Positions 1 to 11,765 of a stretch of 64,000 nucleotides of DNA are shown in pieces. The notes beneath the pieces were generated by a model, which was not told the origin of the DNA, made no database searches, and saw only the letters and a list, made by a program, of their open reading frames with translations. The position numbers were made by a program, and so were the translations under genes. The DNA lies in contig JAYKYS010000004.1 in the NCBI GenBank assembly GCA_036924285.1, positions 13,052,001 through 13,116,000 on the forward strand. The letters run 5' to 3'. Position 1 is the first letter of the stretch, and the number at the start of each line of letters is the position of its first letter. The DNA is from Asterella californica (Eukaryota; Streptophyta; Marchantiopsida; Marchantiales; Aytoniaceae).

Positions 1-310
1 ACAACTTTGGATCTTCACTTTCATCGCATCAATGGGTAGAGCTCATTGTCAACTTTCCATAAGCACTTTGTCTACTTCATTTGGACGCCTAATGGAGAAG
101 TTACGAGACTCGAAAGATGGATAAAACAAACTAAGCCCCAGCTTACGAGCTTTTGGCACAACTTCGGATCTTCACTTTCATCCCATCAATGGGTAGAGCT
201 CGTTGTCAGCTTTCCATAGGCACTTTATTACTTCATTTGGACGCCTAGTGGAGAAGTTACGAGACTCAAAAGATGAGAAAATCAAGCTGAGCCTTAGTTT
301 ATTTTTGCTG
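1..310 (+). repeat. 157-bp tandem repeat inside the G LTR
   Basis: Two diverged copies of a 157-bp unit lie head to tail; the landmark GGATCTTCACTTTCAT occurs at 9 and 166. The same duplication, with the same 157-bp period, is in the G3 5' LTR (landmark at 17442 and 17599), while the G3 3' LTR has only one unit. It lies in the upstream (U3) part of the LTR. Confidence 0.75.
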
Positions 311-1735
311 ACTGGGTATTTACAGCTCCATGCGCTATACTAAGGACGCAAGGGGCTTGCTTCCTCATTATCTGTGAATTCTAGGACGTACAACATCTGA
401 CGTAAGGAGGCTGCTTAAGGGGTTAGCTTGCATTTGCGACCTGTCAGTTAACGATTCGAGAGATTCGGAGATCCAATGCAAATGCGCAAAGCGTCGTTGG
501 GTTCAGATCTGTGCAGGCTACGCACTGGTTAAGACGGTTCGTAAAGAGGCGGATCGAGGAGTGTGTTCAAGGAGAAATTGAGACGTAGAGAGAGAGATTT
601 GAGGAGCTTCAGTAATCTGTGAAGGAGAGTTGGACCGTTCGGACGGTCCTTGGATCCATCAGGATCAAAATGATGAGTTTTTCAGGAAATTGAAGACGAT
701 ATGAAGTTTCATCGAACAGTTTGAGAGTTCTGAGTGAAATATGGCTCGCAGGGAAGTGCTTGCATCAGATTTTTCATGACTTGCGACTTGAAATTGGGTT
801 GTTCTTCGCGATTGGTAAGCCAAGTTCTTCGTTCTTGATGCCTACGCGATCAAGGAGTCTTCATCTATGCACAGGAGAAGACCGTACGTGGATTCGATTT
901 GTGGTTTGGGTGTGGTGAGCAAGTTTGAGCCGCAAAGAGTCGATTTATGTCAGTTTTCTATGTCTTGTGATCAAACTTCTTGCGTGGTTTTGCGAAGAGA
1001 ACTCCAAACGGCTTGTTTGGAGTCTTGTTGGGTTCATGGTAGTTAGATCTACCTACTAGAGAAGATGGATATCTTATCAGACGATCCGTTTGAGCGGTGT
1101 GTGCGGTTTTAAGCCGCAAGGAGGAGTTTTAGAAGATTCGGTCACCTGCGACCGAAAATCAGAGATATCTCGGCTGTTGGGAGTCGGATCTGGAGGTTTT
1201 CTGGACCAACGGAGTCAAGGAAAAAGACCCAATCGACATCTGAAGATCATTTGACGAAAAGAGAAAGTTCTCATATAGATCTTTTCGGTTCCTTCGCTAC
1301 GGTTTTCGCTTCTTTTAGTTCATTGGAGTTCTAGTTGGTTATGCACAGCTTGTGGTAGCTAGCTTTAGCTAAGAGCTTGTACATGAACGTTGTTTGGACT
1401 GGGGTTTGAATCGTGTGATACTAGGGCAGCTCTTTTTGTTAGCAAAGGGATGTTTTTTTTGCTTTGAGCTACGCTTCGATTGTTTTGGGTCTAGGATGAG
1501 ATTTAGAGACTCGTTGTAGAGGGTTTGAAGCAGAGTACAGACCGCTCTAGTCTGTTTCTCAGTTTTGAGTTTTTAGGGAAAAAGAATCGACAGTGTATAT
1601 ACGTTGGAAGTTGGTATATATTGCGACGTTTCTTTTTCGTGCTTGTGTTTCTCTTTCTTGTCTTTGTTCAGCACACTACATCTCCACAACCAAGAACCTC
1701 GCATTCTCGCGGACATCCTTCATTTCAAAATCTCA
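1..1735 (+). repeat. LTR of family G, copy I (starts before the window)
   Basis: This stretch matches, block by block, the LTRs at 17332-18525/37216-37859 and 58359-60054. Shared landmarks include the paired 157-bp units at the start, the block near 345 that recurs at 17770 and 58650, and a TATATATT at 1615-1622 about 110 bp before the end. The match stops near 1735, just short of the expected CGACA terminus, where antisense F-like gag sequence takes over. The ORFs inside are short and not conserved between copies, so I treat the whole segment as non-coding LTR. Confidence 0.8.
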
Positions 1736-1922
1736 GCGGTATTGAGACCAAAAGTTGTCGTCGCTGCAGTTGGAGGTGCTACCGAAGGTGCTAGACGTAG
1801 ATGCAGCAGCCGTAGAGGTAGCAGCAACAACGCTTCCCCTCTTCCGAACGATCTTCTTCTTCATCTTGGAACTCAACTTCACGATCAATCACCCAAAGAA
1901 CCTCTCAGTGGAAGCACCAGAT
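1728..1922 (-). pseudogene. Antisense F-like leader and gag start fragment
   Basis: The reverse complement matches the start of element F (19849-20045). It has the primer-site region beginning TGGTGCTTCCACTGAGAGG directly next to the LTR, then the start of an Ala/Thr/Val-rich gag N-terminus. Only the first few dozen codons survive. The fragment is fused to G LTR copy I at a short shared AAAATCT, which suggests an illegitimate deletion joining two elements. Several + strand ORFs of 60-110 codons here are only the shadow of this antisense gag. Confidence 0.65.
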
Positions 1923-2763
1923 TGCATGTCGAGGCGAGAGTTTCTTGAGAAGGACAAAACTTTCTAGCTGTGATACGATGCTAAAGAGGAGAGCAAAAAT
2001 CAGACACTAAATACGGATCGCAAGAAAACAATCCACCATGTTCTCGATCCGATCAAAATAAAACACACGGCATGCAAGTAAATCTTCAACTCCAAATCAT
2101 TCAGATTGTAAATATCACGTTCAAGAACTCGAAATTTCAGAAAACTGCTCTTGTGAAGCACCAGGGCGTTCACCTAGAAGCTTCTCGTTTTTTATTCAGA
2201 AAGATACGTGTACAAGTTTCTGATCTCCTCTCTACTCGTTTCTGTTCTCTACTCTCAATCCCTCGATATCAAAATTTATCCTCAGTCAGAAAATCCTCTC
2301 TACCTCAGCTTCGTAAAAAATCTCTTCTCTCTCTTCTCTTTCCTCTCTACTCGATGATCTCTGCTCCTTACGACAATGCCCTTGGAATTGTCTCTTCTCT
2401 GGAGTACACACCCTCTAGGTTTTCCTCCACCTACATAGCCTTCACTGTCACCTGGCAGGGATAAAAGTTGTCCTAAACAGATGGCAGCAGAAAAGTAAAT
2501 CACTGATAAAAATCCAACATGTAAGAAGACTAGTTCACAAGCCTTCATAGACTCATATGTACGGACGGTCACTGATTAGATGGTGCAGTCATCTTCTGAC
2601 ACTTCCATCTGAAGTAACTCCACCACGGCTACTTTTGGCCACCGGAATCACCTCGTTCTGACCCGTGGAGCTCGAGTTACAGCTATTGTCGTTCTCTAAC
2701 CCCTTAAACTTCGAAACGCCGTAAGTATCTCTTCAAGTATCAATTTCATTTGATTTCTCTATC

Positions 2764-2860
2764 CAAGTAAATCACATGACGAGATGTATAATTATCTAAA
2801 AGAGAAGAAAAATCAAGTAAATCACATGACGAGATCTATAATTTTCTACAAAAGAATTTG
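2764..2860. repeat. 50-bp tandem duplication
   Basis: CAAGTAAATCACATGACGAG occurs at 2764 and again at 2814, and the similarity continues through most of the 50-bp unit. It lies within the F' LTR. Confidence 0.8.
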
Positions 2861-2929
2861 TATCGACTTGGAGTAACTTTGATGTCACCTCGCTATCCCA
2901 AGACTTAGAAGGCCCTCGAAGAGGAGTTA

Positions 2930-3200
2930 GTCTTCTAACATAGGATCCATTTCAAAATCCGGCGATAATCTCCCTCTAGCATCCACACCAGGTGACTGCA
3001 CTAGTGCAGGGGTAGACGGAGGCATCCTGCATTCCCGGTATGTTTAAGGGACATCTATTGTCTCGCTCCTAAGCAACTTGGTGCTCCACATATTCCTTCG
3101 AAGGGGCCAACCTACTCCAAGCCGGTTGCGAGTCTGAGGGGATTTGATCCTGAGACGTCCTCCCTATAGATTTACTCAGCTACCCACGGAAGTCAATCGC
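2930..3200 (-). mobile_element. Possible tRNA-derived SINE (candidate)
   Basis: On the minus strand, positions 3182-3171 read TAGCTGAGTAAA, like a pol III A box. Positions 3150-3140 read GGATCAAATCC, like a B box. The sequence between is G-rich, as in tRNA-related SINE heads. The spacing of about 20 nt is shorter than in a real tRNA, no flanking duplication is visible, and the left boundary is a guess. The excess length of the host LTR fits an insertion. Confidence 0.3.
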
Positions 3201-3649
3201 ACAATTGGTTCTAGAGACCATTTTCTAAGTTGATATGCTAGTAAAGCAGTCTATTTCGTCTTCCCTTCATTAATCCAAACTGTCATAACTATCTCTAGAC
3301 GTAGTCTTTTTGTGCATTTCTAGATACAACAACATATACTACACACTACAATCTACATGATAAAACTCTAAAACATAATTTTCGAACTCACTCAGATTTA
3401 TGATATCTTTCTCGATATCAGAAATCTTGTAGAAGAACTCCCAATACCTTTTCGCCTGCAACTCTATTTGTAACTTTTGAACAATACCACGGTGATCAGC
3501 ATGATGAGACATACGTCATGGTGTTTTCAGATTTTTGAATGTTCATTTCTTCCAGAATCGACTTCTTTGAGGTCTTAACTTCACTCAGAGAGACTAACTT
3601 CTAACAAAGAGGAAATTATTTACTATGTGAAATAATTCACATCACGACA

Positions 3650-4797
3650 ACGCACAAGTCGTCATGGGATTCAGATATGTGCAGGCTACATGCTGGTTAA
3701 GATGATTTGTGAAGAGACAGATCAAGGAGTGTGTTCTGGGAGAAATTGAGACGCACGAAAAGAGTTTGGAGTGCTTTAGTGACCCGCGAAGGAGAGTTGG
3801 ACCGTTCAAGGCGTTTTAGAATCCAAACTTGCTGTCCTTGGATCTGTCGGGATCATAACGCTGAATTCTTCAGGAAACTGAAGACGATACAAAGTTTCAT
3901 TAGACGATTTGGGAGTTCTGGGTGAAATTGGCTCGTAAGCAAGCACTTACGTAAATTTTTTGTCGTCTTTGATCTGAGATTGGGTTGTTCTTCGCGATCA
4001 ATGAGCCAAGTTCTTCATTCTTGGTGCCTACGTGATCAAGGAGTCTTCACCTACACATAGGAGAAGACTATATGTGGATTGGATTGTTGGTTTGGGTGTA
4101 GTGAGCGAGTTTGAGCCGGAGGGAGTCGATTTATGTCAGTTGTTTGCTTCTTGCAACCAAATTTCTTGCGTGGTTTCTTGAGGGGAACTCCAAACAACTT
4201 GTTTGGAGTCCCGTTGGGTTTAAGGTAGTAGAGAAGACGGATCTCATATCAAGCGATTCGTTTGGACGGTGGGCGTGATTCTAAGCCGCAGGAAGGAGTT
4301 TTTGGAGGTTCGATAACCTGCGACCAAAAATCAGTGATATCTCAACTGTCATGAGTCAGATTTGGGAGTTCTTAGGACCAACAGAGTCAAGAAGGAAGGC
4401 CTTATCAACATCTGAAGACGAGTTGATGAAAGAAGAAAGTTTTCAGATAAGTTTTTTTTGGTTCTTTTGCTACAGTTTTCTTCTTTTTGAGTTTGTTAGA
4501 GTTCTAGCTGGTTATGTACAGTTTGTGATAGCTAGCTTTAGCTAAGGGTTTGTACATGGACATTGTTTGGACTATGGTTTGAATCATGTGATGCTGGTGC
4601 AACTCTTTTTGTTAGCAAAGGGATGTTTCTCTTGCTTTGAGCTACGCTTCGATAGTTTTGGGTCTAGGTTGAGATTCATGGACTCGTTTTAGGAGGGTTT
4701 GATGTATATTACAGACCGCTCCGGTCTGTTTCTCAGTTTTGTGTTCCAAGAACCTCGCATTTTCCTAGAGAACCTTCACGTAAAATCTGATACGACA
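3650..4797 (+). repeat. LTR of family G, copy II (5' part missing)
   Basis: It resumes the G LTR at a point equivalent to about 490 in copy I and runs to the family terminus CGACA at 4797. Internal landmarks follow the same order as in the other copies, but the TATA-containing stretch near the 3' end is missing. It is followed directly by integrase coding sequence rather than a primer site, so it is either a solo LTR inside pol or the result of a deletion. Confidence 0.75.
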
Positions 4798-5658
4798 GCG
4801 CATATATAGCTTACTCCAAGGACAATATTGATGGCGTAGTATGCAAACTGATGTGCAGCAATTTGTGACACGCTGTGTGATGTGTGATCTAGTATGAGCA
4901 TCATTCAATGCTCCTACTCCACAATTACACTCTTTATGGATAATAGACTTGGGTTATCGTTGGAGTTTGGACTTTTTTGGACTTTTATTGTTGACTGTAT
5001 GACACAATCGATATGTGTTGATGATGGTGGAAGACTTCTCTAAGTAGATTGAGTTGGTGGTACTACCGGACAAGAAAGTGAGGGTGTAGTCTATGATTTC
5101 CTGGATCGAGTGTTGAGTCATTTTGGTGCACCAGCCGAAGTGTTGACTCACCAAGGTATAGAGTTTCATGATGAGTTTCAAGTCTTGTGTGACCAGGCAT
5201 TGATTGATCATCGTACTACGTCTTGGGATTATTCGGAGGCTGATGGCTTGGCAGAAAAAGTTCTTCAGACGGTGAAGAGATGATTGTGCAAGTATGGCTT
5301 GCAGAAGGATCATCATGGAAATTGAGATCTTCAGTTATCATGGTTGGCTATGGGTTATCGTTTCAGTCGACAAGCATCCTTAGCATTTTTCTCATCATAC
5401 TTTTTGCTATAAGGTTGAGAACCATATTTACATGCGGTCATTTGTCGTGATTCTGCTGAGGTTGTGAACCTTGATGATCTGGATATGTGGGTAAGAGTAT
5501 GTTCTCAGTGAGTTGAGATGTTTCATCGAGTTATGCCGATGGAATTTGAGAACTTTTCGATTGCTCAGCATAGAGATATGTTACGATTCAAGGAGGAGGT
5601 TATCGATCATCGATTAGTAGGTTTCATCTTGACGATTACGTGTATGTGGCTGCAAGAC
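4798..5658 (+). pseudogene. Ty3-type integrase, part 1 (pol gene split by E1)
   Basis: Reading the + strand through stops and one frameshift (near 5080) gives an integrase. It shows the second half of the zinc finger (RCVMCD), the core start SLDFFG with the first catalytic Asp, LTHQGIEF where the second Asp is replaced by His, and ADGLAEK with the catalytic Glu. The conserved WLAMGYRFSRQ block follows, then the C-terminal domain. About eight in-frame stops and the lost Asp show it is dead. The frame runs to the E1 insertion at 5658 and is picked up again at 16990. It is a separate family from the antisense A-D pol genes. Confidence 0.75.
5654..5658. repeat. Target-site duplication of E1, left copy (AAGAC)
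   Basis: AAGAC flanks the left end of E1 and recurs at 16985-16989 directly after its right end. Confidence 0.8.
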
Positions 5659-5929
5659 TGTGGTGCCCACAAATTACAGGATGCACGAATTTTTGAAATT
5701 TTTAAGGATAATGACTTGTTTGTATAACTGAAGAAGCGTTGTTACTTAAGGTTACGTCTTCCTTAACAGGAAGATGATCTTAAGAGCTATTTGTAATAAG
5801 AAGTTGACTTCTTCAGAAGACGACCGTCTTCGGAAGATCATCTTCTCAGTTGCGTCTTCAGAAGATGAGAAGACGGCGGAAGATAGGAAGACGGCGGAAG
5901 ACACCTATCTTCCAGAAGACAGCGACCGC

Positions 5930-7303
5930 TGTCGCACCATTTGGCGGCTACATGCTTGACTTCTACTCCAACGCTTAGGTTTGGTAGTTCTAGAAGTTAG
6001 CTCATATTACTTCTAGTCTTTTATGTATATGTTTGACACCTTTGCATACGGTGTTAGCACTATTTTGAGTCCTAGTAGGCTGATAGTATGTTAGTTATCT
6101 TGTTCAAGCATTTGTGCGCTTGTGCAAGTGACTTCTTACTAGTCTATGACATTCAATGTACATAACTTAGGGTTTCCATGCTGATAGTGGTTTGAGCTCA
6201 TGGGTTGTACTTACTTGTCGCCCATGCACGCTTTCTAGCTAATTTAAGTTATTTTTCAGGGCTATGTGTCATTTTAGGTAGTTTAAGTTTTACGCTGGCA
6301 CTCTAGGGGGCTTGACGTGGTAGCCTATGAGTGTAGATAAGTTACCAGGTAGTTTAAGGCACAAAAGGACAGTCAAGTGGAGCTATGAACTCCCATTGGT
6401 CTATTTTTGTCTTTTGTAAAACTCTAAGTTTAGAAACAGAGCTCTAGAGGAGAGTTCGAGCAATTGGTGAGGTATCTTCGAAATCTGAGAGCACAGGAAG
6501 AGAGAGCTCGTCGTGCCAAGCACTGTCAGTGAAAATTTTTGCTCGATTTGGATCAATAAACAAGGAGTTATGCCCAATTGAAGTTCAGATTGTGTCAAAA
6601 CTGCATCACTTTTGTTGATTTTGGGGTTTTCGATGCCAATTGCAGCAGAATTGAGGAAATCACTTCAAAACTTCGTGGTTGCGTTCACTGTCAGGAGGGC
6701 TACGACTGTCCAAAAAGTTTTGAATCATTTGAGTAATTGAGTAATTCAGGGCGGCTGCTGAAGCAGAGGGGGTCTGAAAAGCTCTTAATCTAGAGCAGCG
6801 ACTTCAGAGGAGGAGATCTGGAGTTCTGTGTACATTCAGGAGTCCCAACTTCACAGGGATGTTCAGCATCCTGTAGACTTCAAATACTGTGAGAAGATTT
6901 GAAATTCATCGAGCCAATTCTCTGTTCTATGTCTGAATAGTTGTCTAGGTACCAGAAATTGCCATAATTCTCTTATTCAGAACTTTTCTGTCAACATCTC
7001 AGTGCTAGAATTCAATCTGAGGCTGAAACTTCGTGTGTGTGTTCAGTAGTGCCTCATTTACATGTAGGGGAAGTTTAGAAGTCTAAACCTTCATAGTTTT
7101 CCTCTCTTTGAGTGTCAAAGTTCACCGCTTAAGCCTATTACTACCAGTGAGACCTAAATTTCACTTTTTGAGCATATCAGAGGATCCTACACTCCTGTGT
7201 GAGTGTTTATAGCTCCTGTTGTGACCTGAAAGCCAACCTCTTGAGTAAACAACCACAGCCAGAAGCCCGGCGCTTTCCTAGGTAGACGGATCACACTCCG
7301 ACA
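5930..7303 (+). mobile_element. Solo LTR H (F-related family)
   Basis: It begins TGTCGCACC and ends CTCCGACA, flanked by CCGC at 5926-5929 and 7304-7307. From about 6180 the body matches the F LTRs (18650 onward), while the first 250 bp differ. At 1374 bp it is close to the F LTR length (1321). E2 lacks it at the equivalent place, which shows the empty site. No coding capacity. Confidence 0.8.
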
Positions 7304-7411
7304 CCGCGAAGGATCAACCACGAGTTTTCGGTTAAGACAGTAGGTGTACCTACTGGAGCGCACCGAATAGATAGATAGGTCAGGAAGACACCAAGGACGA
7401 GAACCCCTAAT

Positions 7412-7464
7412 CTGCGGGGAAGATGCGTGAGGAAGCACATTAGCCACCTTCCAACTTCCCGCAG
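7412..7464. other. Conserved stem-loop of element E (E1 copy)
   Basis: CTGCGGGGAAG at 7412-7422 can pair with CTTCCCGCAG at 7455-7464 with one bulge. The same hairpin recurs in E2 at 51728-51781 although the bases differ between copies. Confidence 0.45.
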
Positions 7465-7894
7465 CACAGTGCGCTTGAAGAAGATCGATTGAGAGAGTGA
7501 ACTTCGAGCTAGCATTGAGAGAGGAATCGAGTAAGACATCGAGGTAGGAGAGAGTAAGTTGGCAGCTAGTCGAAGGGTGAGATCGAATTGCGGGAGCACA
7601 AACAGCAGAGAAAGCGAAGGCGTTTCTGTGGAGCTTCCGAGAAGCTGACAGTGAAGAGTGGCGAGTAGAAGCAGAGGTGGAATCAAGGTGTAGACCGAAA
7701 TTGACAGCAGGCGCAGTCGTGTGGAGTCGCATTGGAAGCTAGGACAAGAGCCAGAAGCGCGCGGAGGTCGAAGGCAACTCGGGGAACCGAAGAAGACTGT
7801 AGAGGTTCTTCCCCTGTTCTTTTCCCCTCCCACTTCTTCTCGTCTTTTCTTGCTACTCCCAGCGCTTCCTTGATTGTGTGCAGGCAGCCTGATC

Positions 7895-8807
7895 TGTAAA
7901 CCCTCCGCGGTCCTATCGATCAACTACCCCCCGATCTCTCAACCTCCACGATCGTCATCCACGAATCTGCAACATGTCGGGCCTGTCTCTCACTCAGGGG
8001 TCACCTCTGATGGCTTTGATGGAAGCACACCATGAACTTGAAGGGAAAATGCTGAGTTCACTCATTCATACACCCACAAACTTATCAACGAAAAATCTCC
8101 TTAAACACATCAACTAAAATCCTCCATTCTAACGACGTCTCTCAAGTTCTCACATGCTAAAAATATCCCACACTCTCTATATTACTCAAGTTGTCATTAC
8201 GACAATGTGAAAACAAGGATGAGGAGCTCTTCTCTACTCCTCTATTTATACATTCTAGGTTTTTACTTTGGTACCCCCGGTAACTCAGCCGTAACTACTT
8301 TTACCGGGTTTTACTAAGATATTACTTAAGGTAAAAGCATTGATCACATGGGCTTTTTACCTTTTCACATGGGCTTATTCCTTCAAAGTCAACAACTTCT
8401 AGAAGGATTCTGGAATATTCTCAAGGAATCTCGAATTTCCACCCCCCATCTACACAAGGACCCACTAAAAAGGAAACATGTGGAATCTCTTCTTGTTTTT
8501 AATGTCCACAAAGTCCACAACTTTAATCCAACCACTAATATCAAGTCAAAAAGGAGATAAGGGATACTTTCCACCTCCTTTCTACCTTTTAGACAAGATG
8601 ACAAGATAGTAGTGCTCACTCTTTAGCAAATATCTGAATTCTGCCAAAAGTACAGCTAAGTTTAACCATAACTAACTTTTAGCTAGTCATGACTAACTTG
8701 ATACATCCTTAAAGTACTTTGGCAGCCAATAAACATTCTCAACACTTAGTTATAACTAAACACCTTACTAATAGACAAACTTCCTATGTGTAACATAGGT
8801 CGTTACA
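7895..8807 (-). repeat. LTR of A, 3' copy in element sense
   Basis: It runs from TGTAA at 7895 to TTACA at 8807 (913 bp). CTATTTATA at 8242-8250 is TATAAATAG on the coding strand, a likely TATA box. Internal sequence beside it (8808-8822) reads TTTAGTCCGGGGGTAAAA on the minus strand, the polypurine tract. Confidence 0.85.
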
Positions 8808-8820
8808 TTTTACCCCCGGA

Positions 8821-11670
8821 CTAAATTTTCGCTCCGTCCTCGAAGTGAAGAGAGAACTTTCGTCGATGAAACAACTTCAACTTGTCATGATTTACTCGAT
8901 CAAATCTCCTTCCTCCCAGCTCCTGAAGGTCATATGTGAAGTTGCTCCACACCTTATCTACAACAAAAGGACCAAAATATCTCGGAAGAAACTTCTTCCT
9001 AGCCCTCTTGAATCTGATAGCATCATACAACATAACCCAATCTCCGACTTGAAAAGGTTTTACCTCCCTCTTGCCCAACCGTTTGTCGTAACTCTTCTTT
9101 TGATACGCCTGAGCTCGTTCCATCCGGATCATTGCTACCGCTCGGGTCTCTTCCAACTCCATGAGTTGCTCCCTTCTTGATCTGACCACGTCTTCTCCTC
9201 TCGACCTCTTCAACTTTCGTTGAATAGTTTGAAAAGTATCCAATTCGAATTGGATCGGCAACTTGGACTCCACTCCATAAACCAGTCGAAATGGGAAGTA
9301 TCCAGTAGAAGTCTTTGTTGTCGTTCGGTACTCTCATAAGATGGCATGTAGCCTCTTATCCCAAGTATGTTTCGCAGTTTCAACACCAGCATCTTTGGCG
9401 AGCATCATACAAAGTGTAAGATTGGTCTTCTCCGCAAGACCATTAGCATTTGGTTTGTATGAGGTCGTTACTCGTGGCTTGATAGAAAAGTATTGTAGCA
9501 TAGCAGTAGTCATGCTCCCTACAAACTCTCCTCCTCTATCTGAGACCAACTCTAACGGACATCCAAATCTCGTGATGATCTTCTCCCATAGGAATCTACC
9601 GACTTCTGTTTCATTGATCTCTCTCAAAGGTCTAGCCTCTACCCACTTGGTACAATAGTCAGTGGCGACTACAATCTATCTATTGCCTCGAGGTGTCTTA
9701 TTAAGAGGACCTACAAAGTCAATACCCCATTTCTCAAACGGCCCTAATACTGGAATTGATCTTAACGGAGGTGTTCTAGTAGACTTTAGAGCAAATGCTT
9801 GACATACGTCACAAGTTTTGCAATAGTCTAAACACTCTTTGAAAATCCCTCTCCAGTGATAACCCGCATCCAAAATCTTGAAGGCTGTTATCTTACCAGC
9901 AAAGTGACCTCCGCAAACAGTTCCGTCGTGAAACTCGTGCATTAGCTTGAATGCCTCCTTCTGACCAACTGCTCTCCTTAGTAACCCATCTGCTCCTTGA
10001 TGAAACAGAATTCCCTCCACCATGGTTTAAGGTTTGCATCTCTTGATCAACGCGTTACGTTCTCGAGTATGCATATCTTCTGGAAAAGAGCCATCTACAA
10101 GGAAACTCCAGATTTCCTTGTACTCGTCCGGTATCTCCTCGATGCTTGTGATGGTCATCAGATGCTCGTCTGGAAATGAATCATCAAATGGTTCTTCTCC
10201 CTCATCATCATAAGCCCTTGACAAAATATCAGCATTCGCATGCTTCTTCCCTGGTCTATCTTCGATCACATAATCGTATTCTGTTAGAAGGATCTTCCAA
10301 TGAGCAATACGACCTTCGGCATTAGGCTTATTAAAGATATACCTTAAAGCCTTGTGATCTGTGACTATGGAAAATTTCCCTCCTAGCAAGTAGTGTCGAA
10401 ATTTCTTCAATCCAAAGATCACCGCTAATCCTTCTCGTTCAGTCACGGAGTAATTCTTCTCCGCTGGAACCATCTGCCTACTAGCATAAGCTATAGGATG
10501 ATCATGCCCATCTCCATCTAGCTGACTTAATGTACATCCGATTGCTACATTAGAGGCATCCGTATACAGAATAAATGCTTTACTCCACTCAGGTTTAGCA
10601 AGTATAGGAGCTGTCACTAATGCCTTTTTCAGTTCCTCAAATGCTTCCTTTGCCTTCTGATCATGCACTATCAAGTCAAAATCAACTCCCTTCTTCATGT
10701 ACATAGTCAAAGCTATTGCTTTGTTTGAGAAGGAAAAGACAAACCTATGATAATATCCAACCATGCCAAGAAACTGCCTCAACTTTGTCAAGTTGATCGG
10801 AAATGGAAGATCCACAATCTTCTTCACCTTCTCAAGATCTACCGCAATCCCATTCTTGGAAATGATGTGCCCTAACAGCAGACCTTCTTCGCAGCCAAAG
10901 ATGCACTTCTCTGGATTTAGAGAAGCGTTGGCTTGCTCCAACCGCTTCAAAACTTTGATCACATGATCAAAGTGGTCCTCCTTTCGTCCGTACACACAGA
11001 AATCGTCAACGAAATCCCGAACAAACTTCCCTATGAATGGTTCAAACACCTTGTTCATGAACCTTTGAAACGTGGCCGGAGCATTACACAATCCGAATGG
11101 CATCACCCGAAATGCAAATGTTCCCCAAGGAGTAGTGAAAGTAGTCAACTGTTGGTACTCCTGTGCTATCTTGATCTGGTTATACCCACTATAACCATCA
11201 CCAAAGCTGTACCACTCATGACCAGCAACTTCCTCCAAAATCTCATCTATAAATGGTAGAGGATAATAATCCTTCTTGGTAACTGCATTCAGCTTCTTAT
11301 AGTCTATGCACACTCGTAGCTTACCATTCTTCTTCTTGACAATCACAATGGGTGAAACCCATTCTGAGTTCTCCACCTCATAGATGAAACTCGCCTCCTT
11401 CAACTTGTCTATCTCCTCCTTGACCATCATTGCCGTTGTGAGATTGACCCTTCTCTGCTTCTGTCGAACTAAGCTGATGTAATGATTCATCTCGACCAAA
11501 TCCTTCGTCCTCAGACGAGGATTCTTGATCGTAAGAATCTCCGGTATCTACTTCCGAGACACTCTAATCATCCTCCGTATCAGATTCCCAGTAGTCACTA
11601 GTGGGTCTATCAGAGTCAGAAGTCACAACTCCAACACCCGAGAGAGGAACTATCACTCTATGATCTCTAG
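8821..11670 (-). pseudogene. Element A pol (protease linker, RT, RNase H, integrase)
   Basis: Read right to left. The stretch beyond 11460 is the acidic linker before RT. RT has GDGYSGYNQI and FVDDF. RNase H has YTDAS and ends KHANADILSRA. The integrase zinc finger follows, then the core (GIDFVGP, SDRGGEF, GLAEKTN), then the C-terminal GPF module, with no chromodomain. Stops and frameshifts fall near 9300, 9630, 9675 and 10025. Compared with B, a 245-bp deletion near 11465, with ACT shared at both ends, removes the start of the RT region and breaks the frame. Gag and the protease core are absent. Not functional. Confidence 0.85.
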
Positions 11671-11686
11671 TCTTTTTTATGATCTA

Positions 11687-11765
11687 GTTCTTTTCCCCTC
11701 CCACTTCTTCTCGTCTTTTCTTGCTACTCCCAGCGCTTCCTTGATTGTGTGCAGGCAGCCTGATC
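11687..11765. repeat. Second copy of A's left flanking sequence (79 bp)
   Basis: This repeats 7816-7894 without visible change, including the terminal GATC. It is E1 sequence, not element A sequence, yet it lies inside A, immediately before the right LTR. A 16-bp filler (11671-11686) separates it from A's internal region. Confidence 0.8.

Larger units (their letters stand above)
1923..3649 (-). repeat. LTR of an F-like element (F'), antisense
   Basis: Read on the minus strand it begins TGTCGTGATGTGA at 3649, as the F LTRs do, with the following about 90 bp clearly alike. It ends next to the F-type primer site at 1922. The two ends match F well, but the middle is largely unrecognisable. At 1727 bp it is about 400 bp longer than the F LTRs (1321 and 1318 bp), so it probably holds an insertion; see the SINE-like candidate near 3140-3190. 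Confidence 0.6.

Noticed and set aside
7187..7923. Two antisense ORFs of 181 and 210 codons
   Set aside because: They run across the H solo LTR boundary and E1 non-coding sequence, and the equivalent E2 stretch is broken in the same frames.
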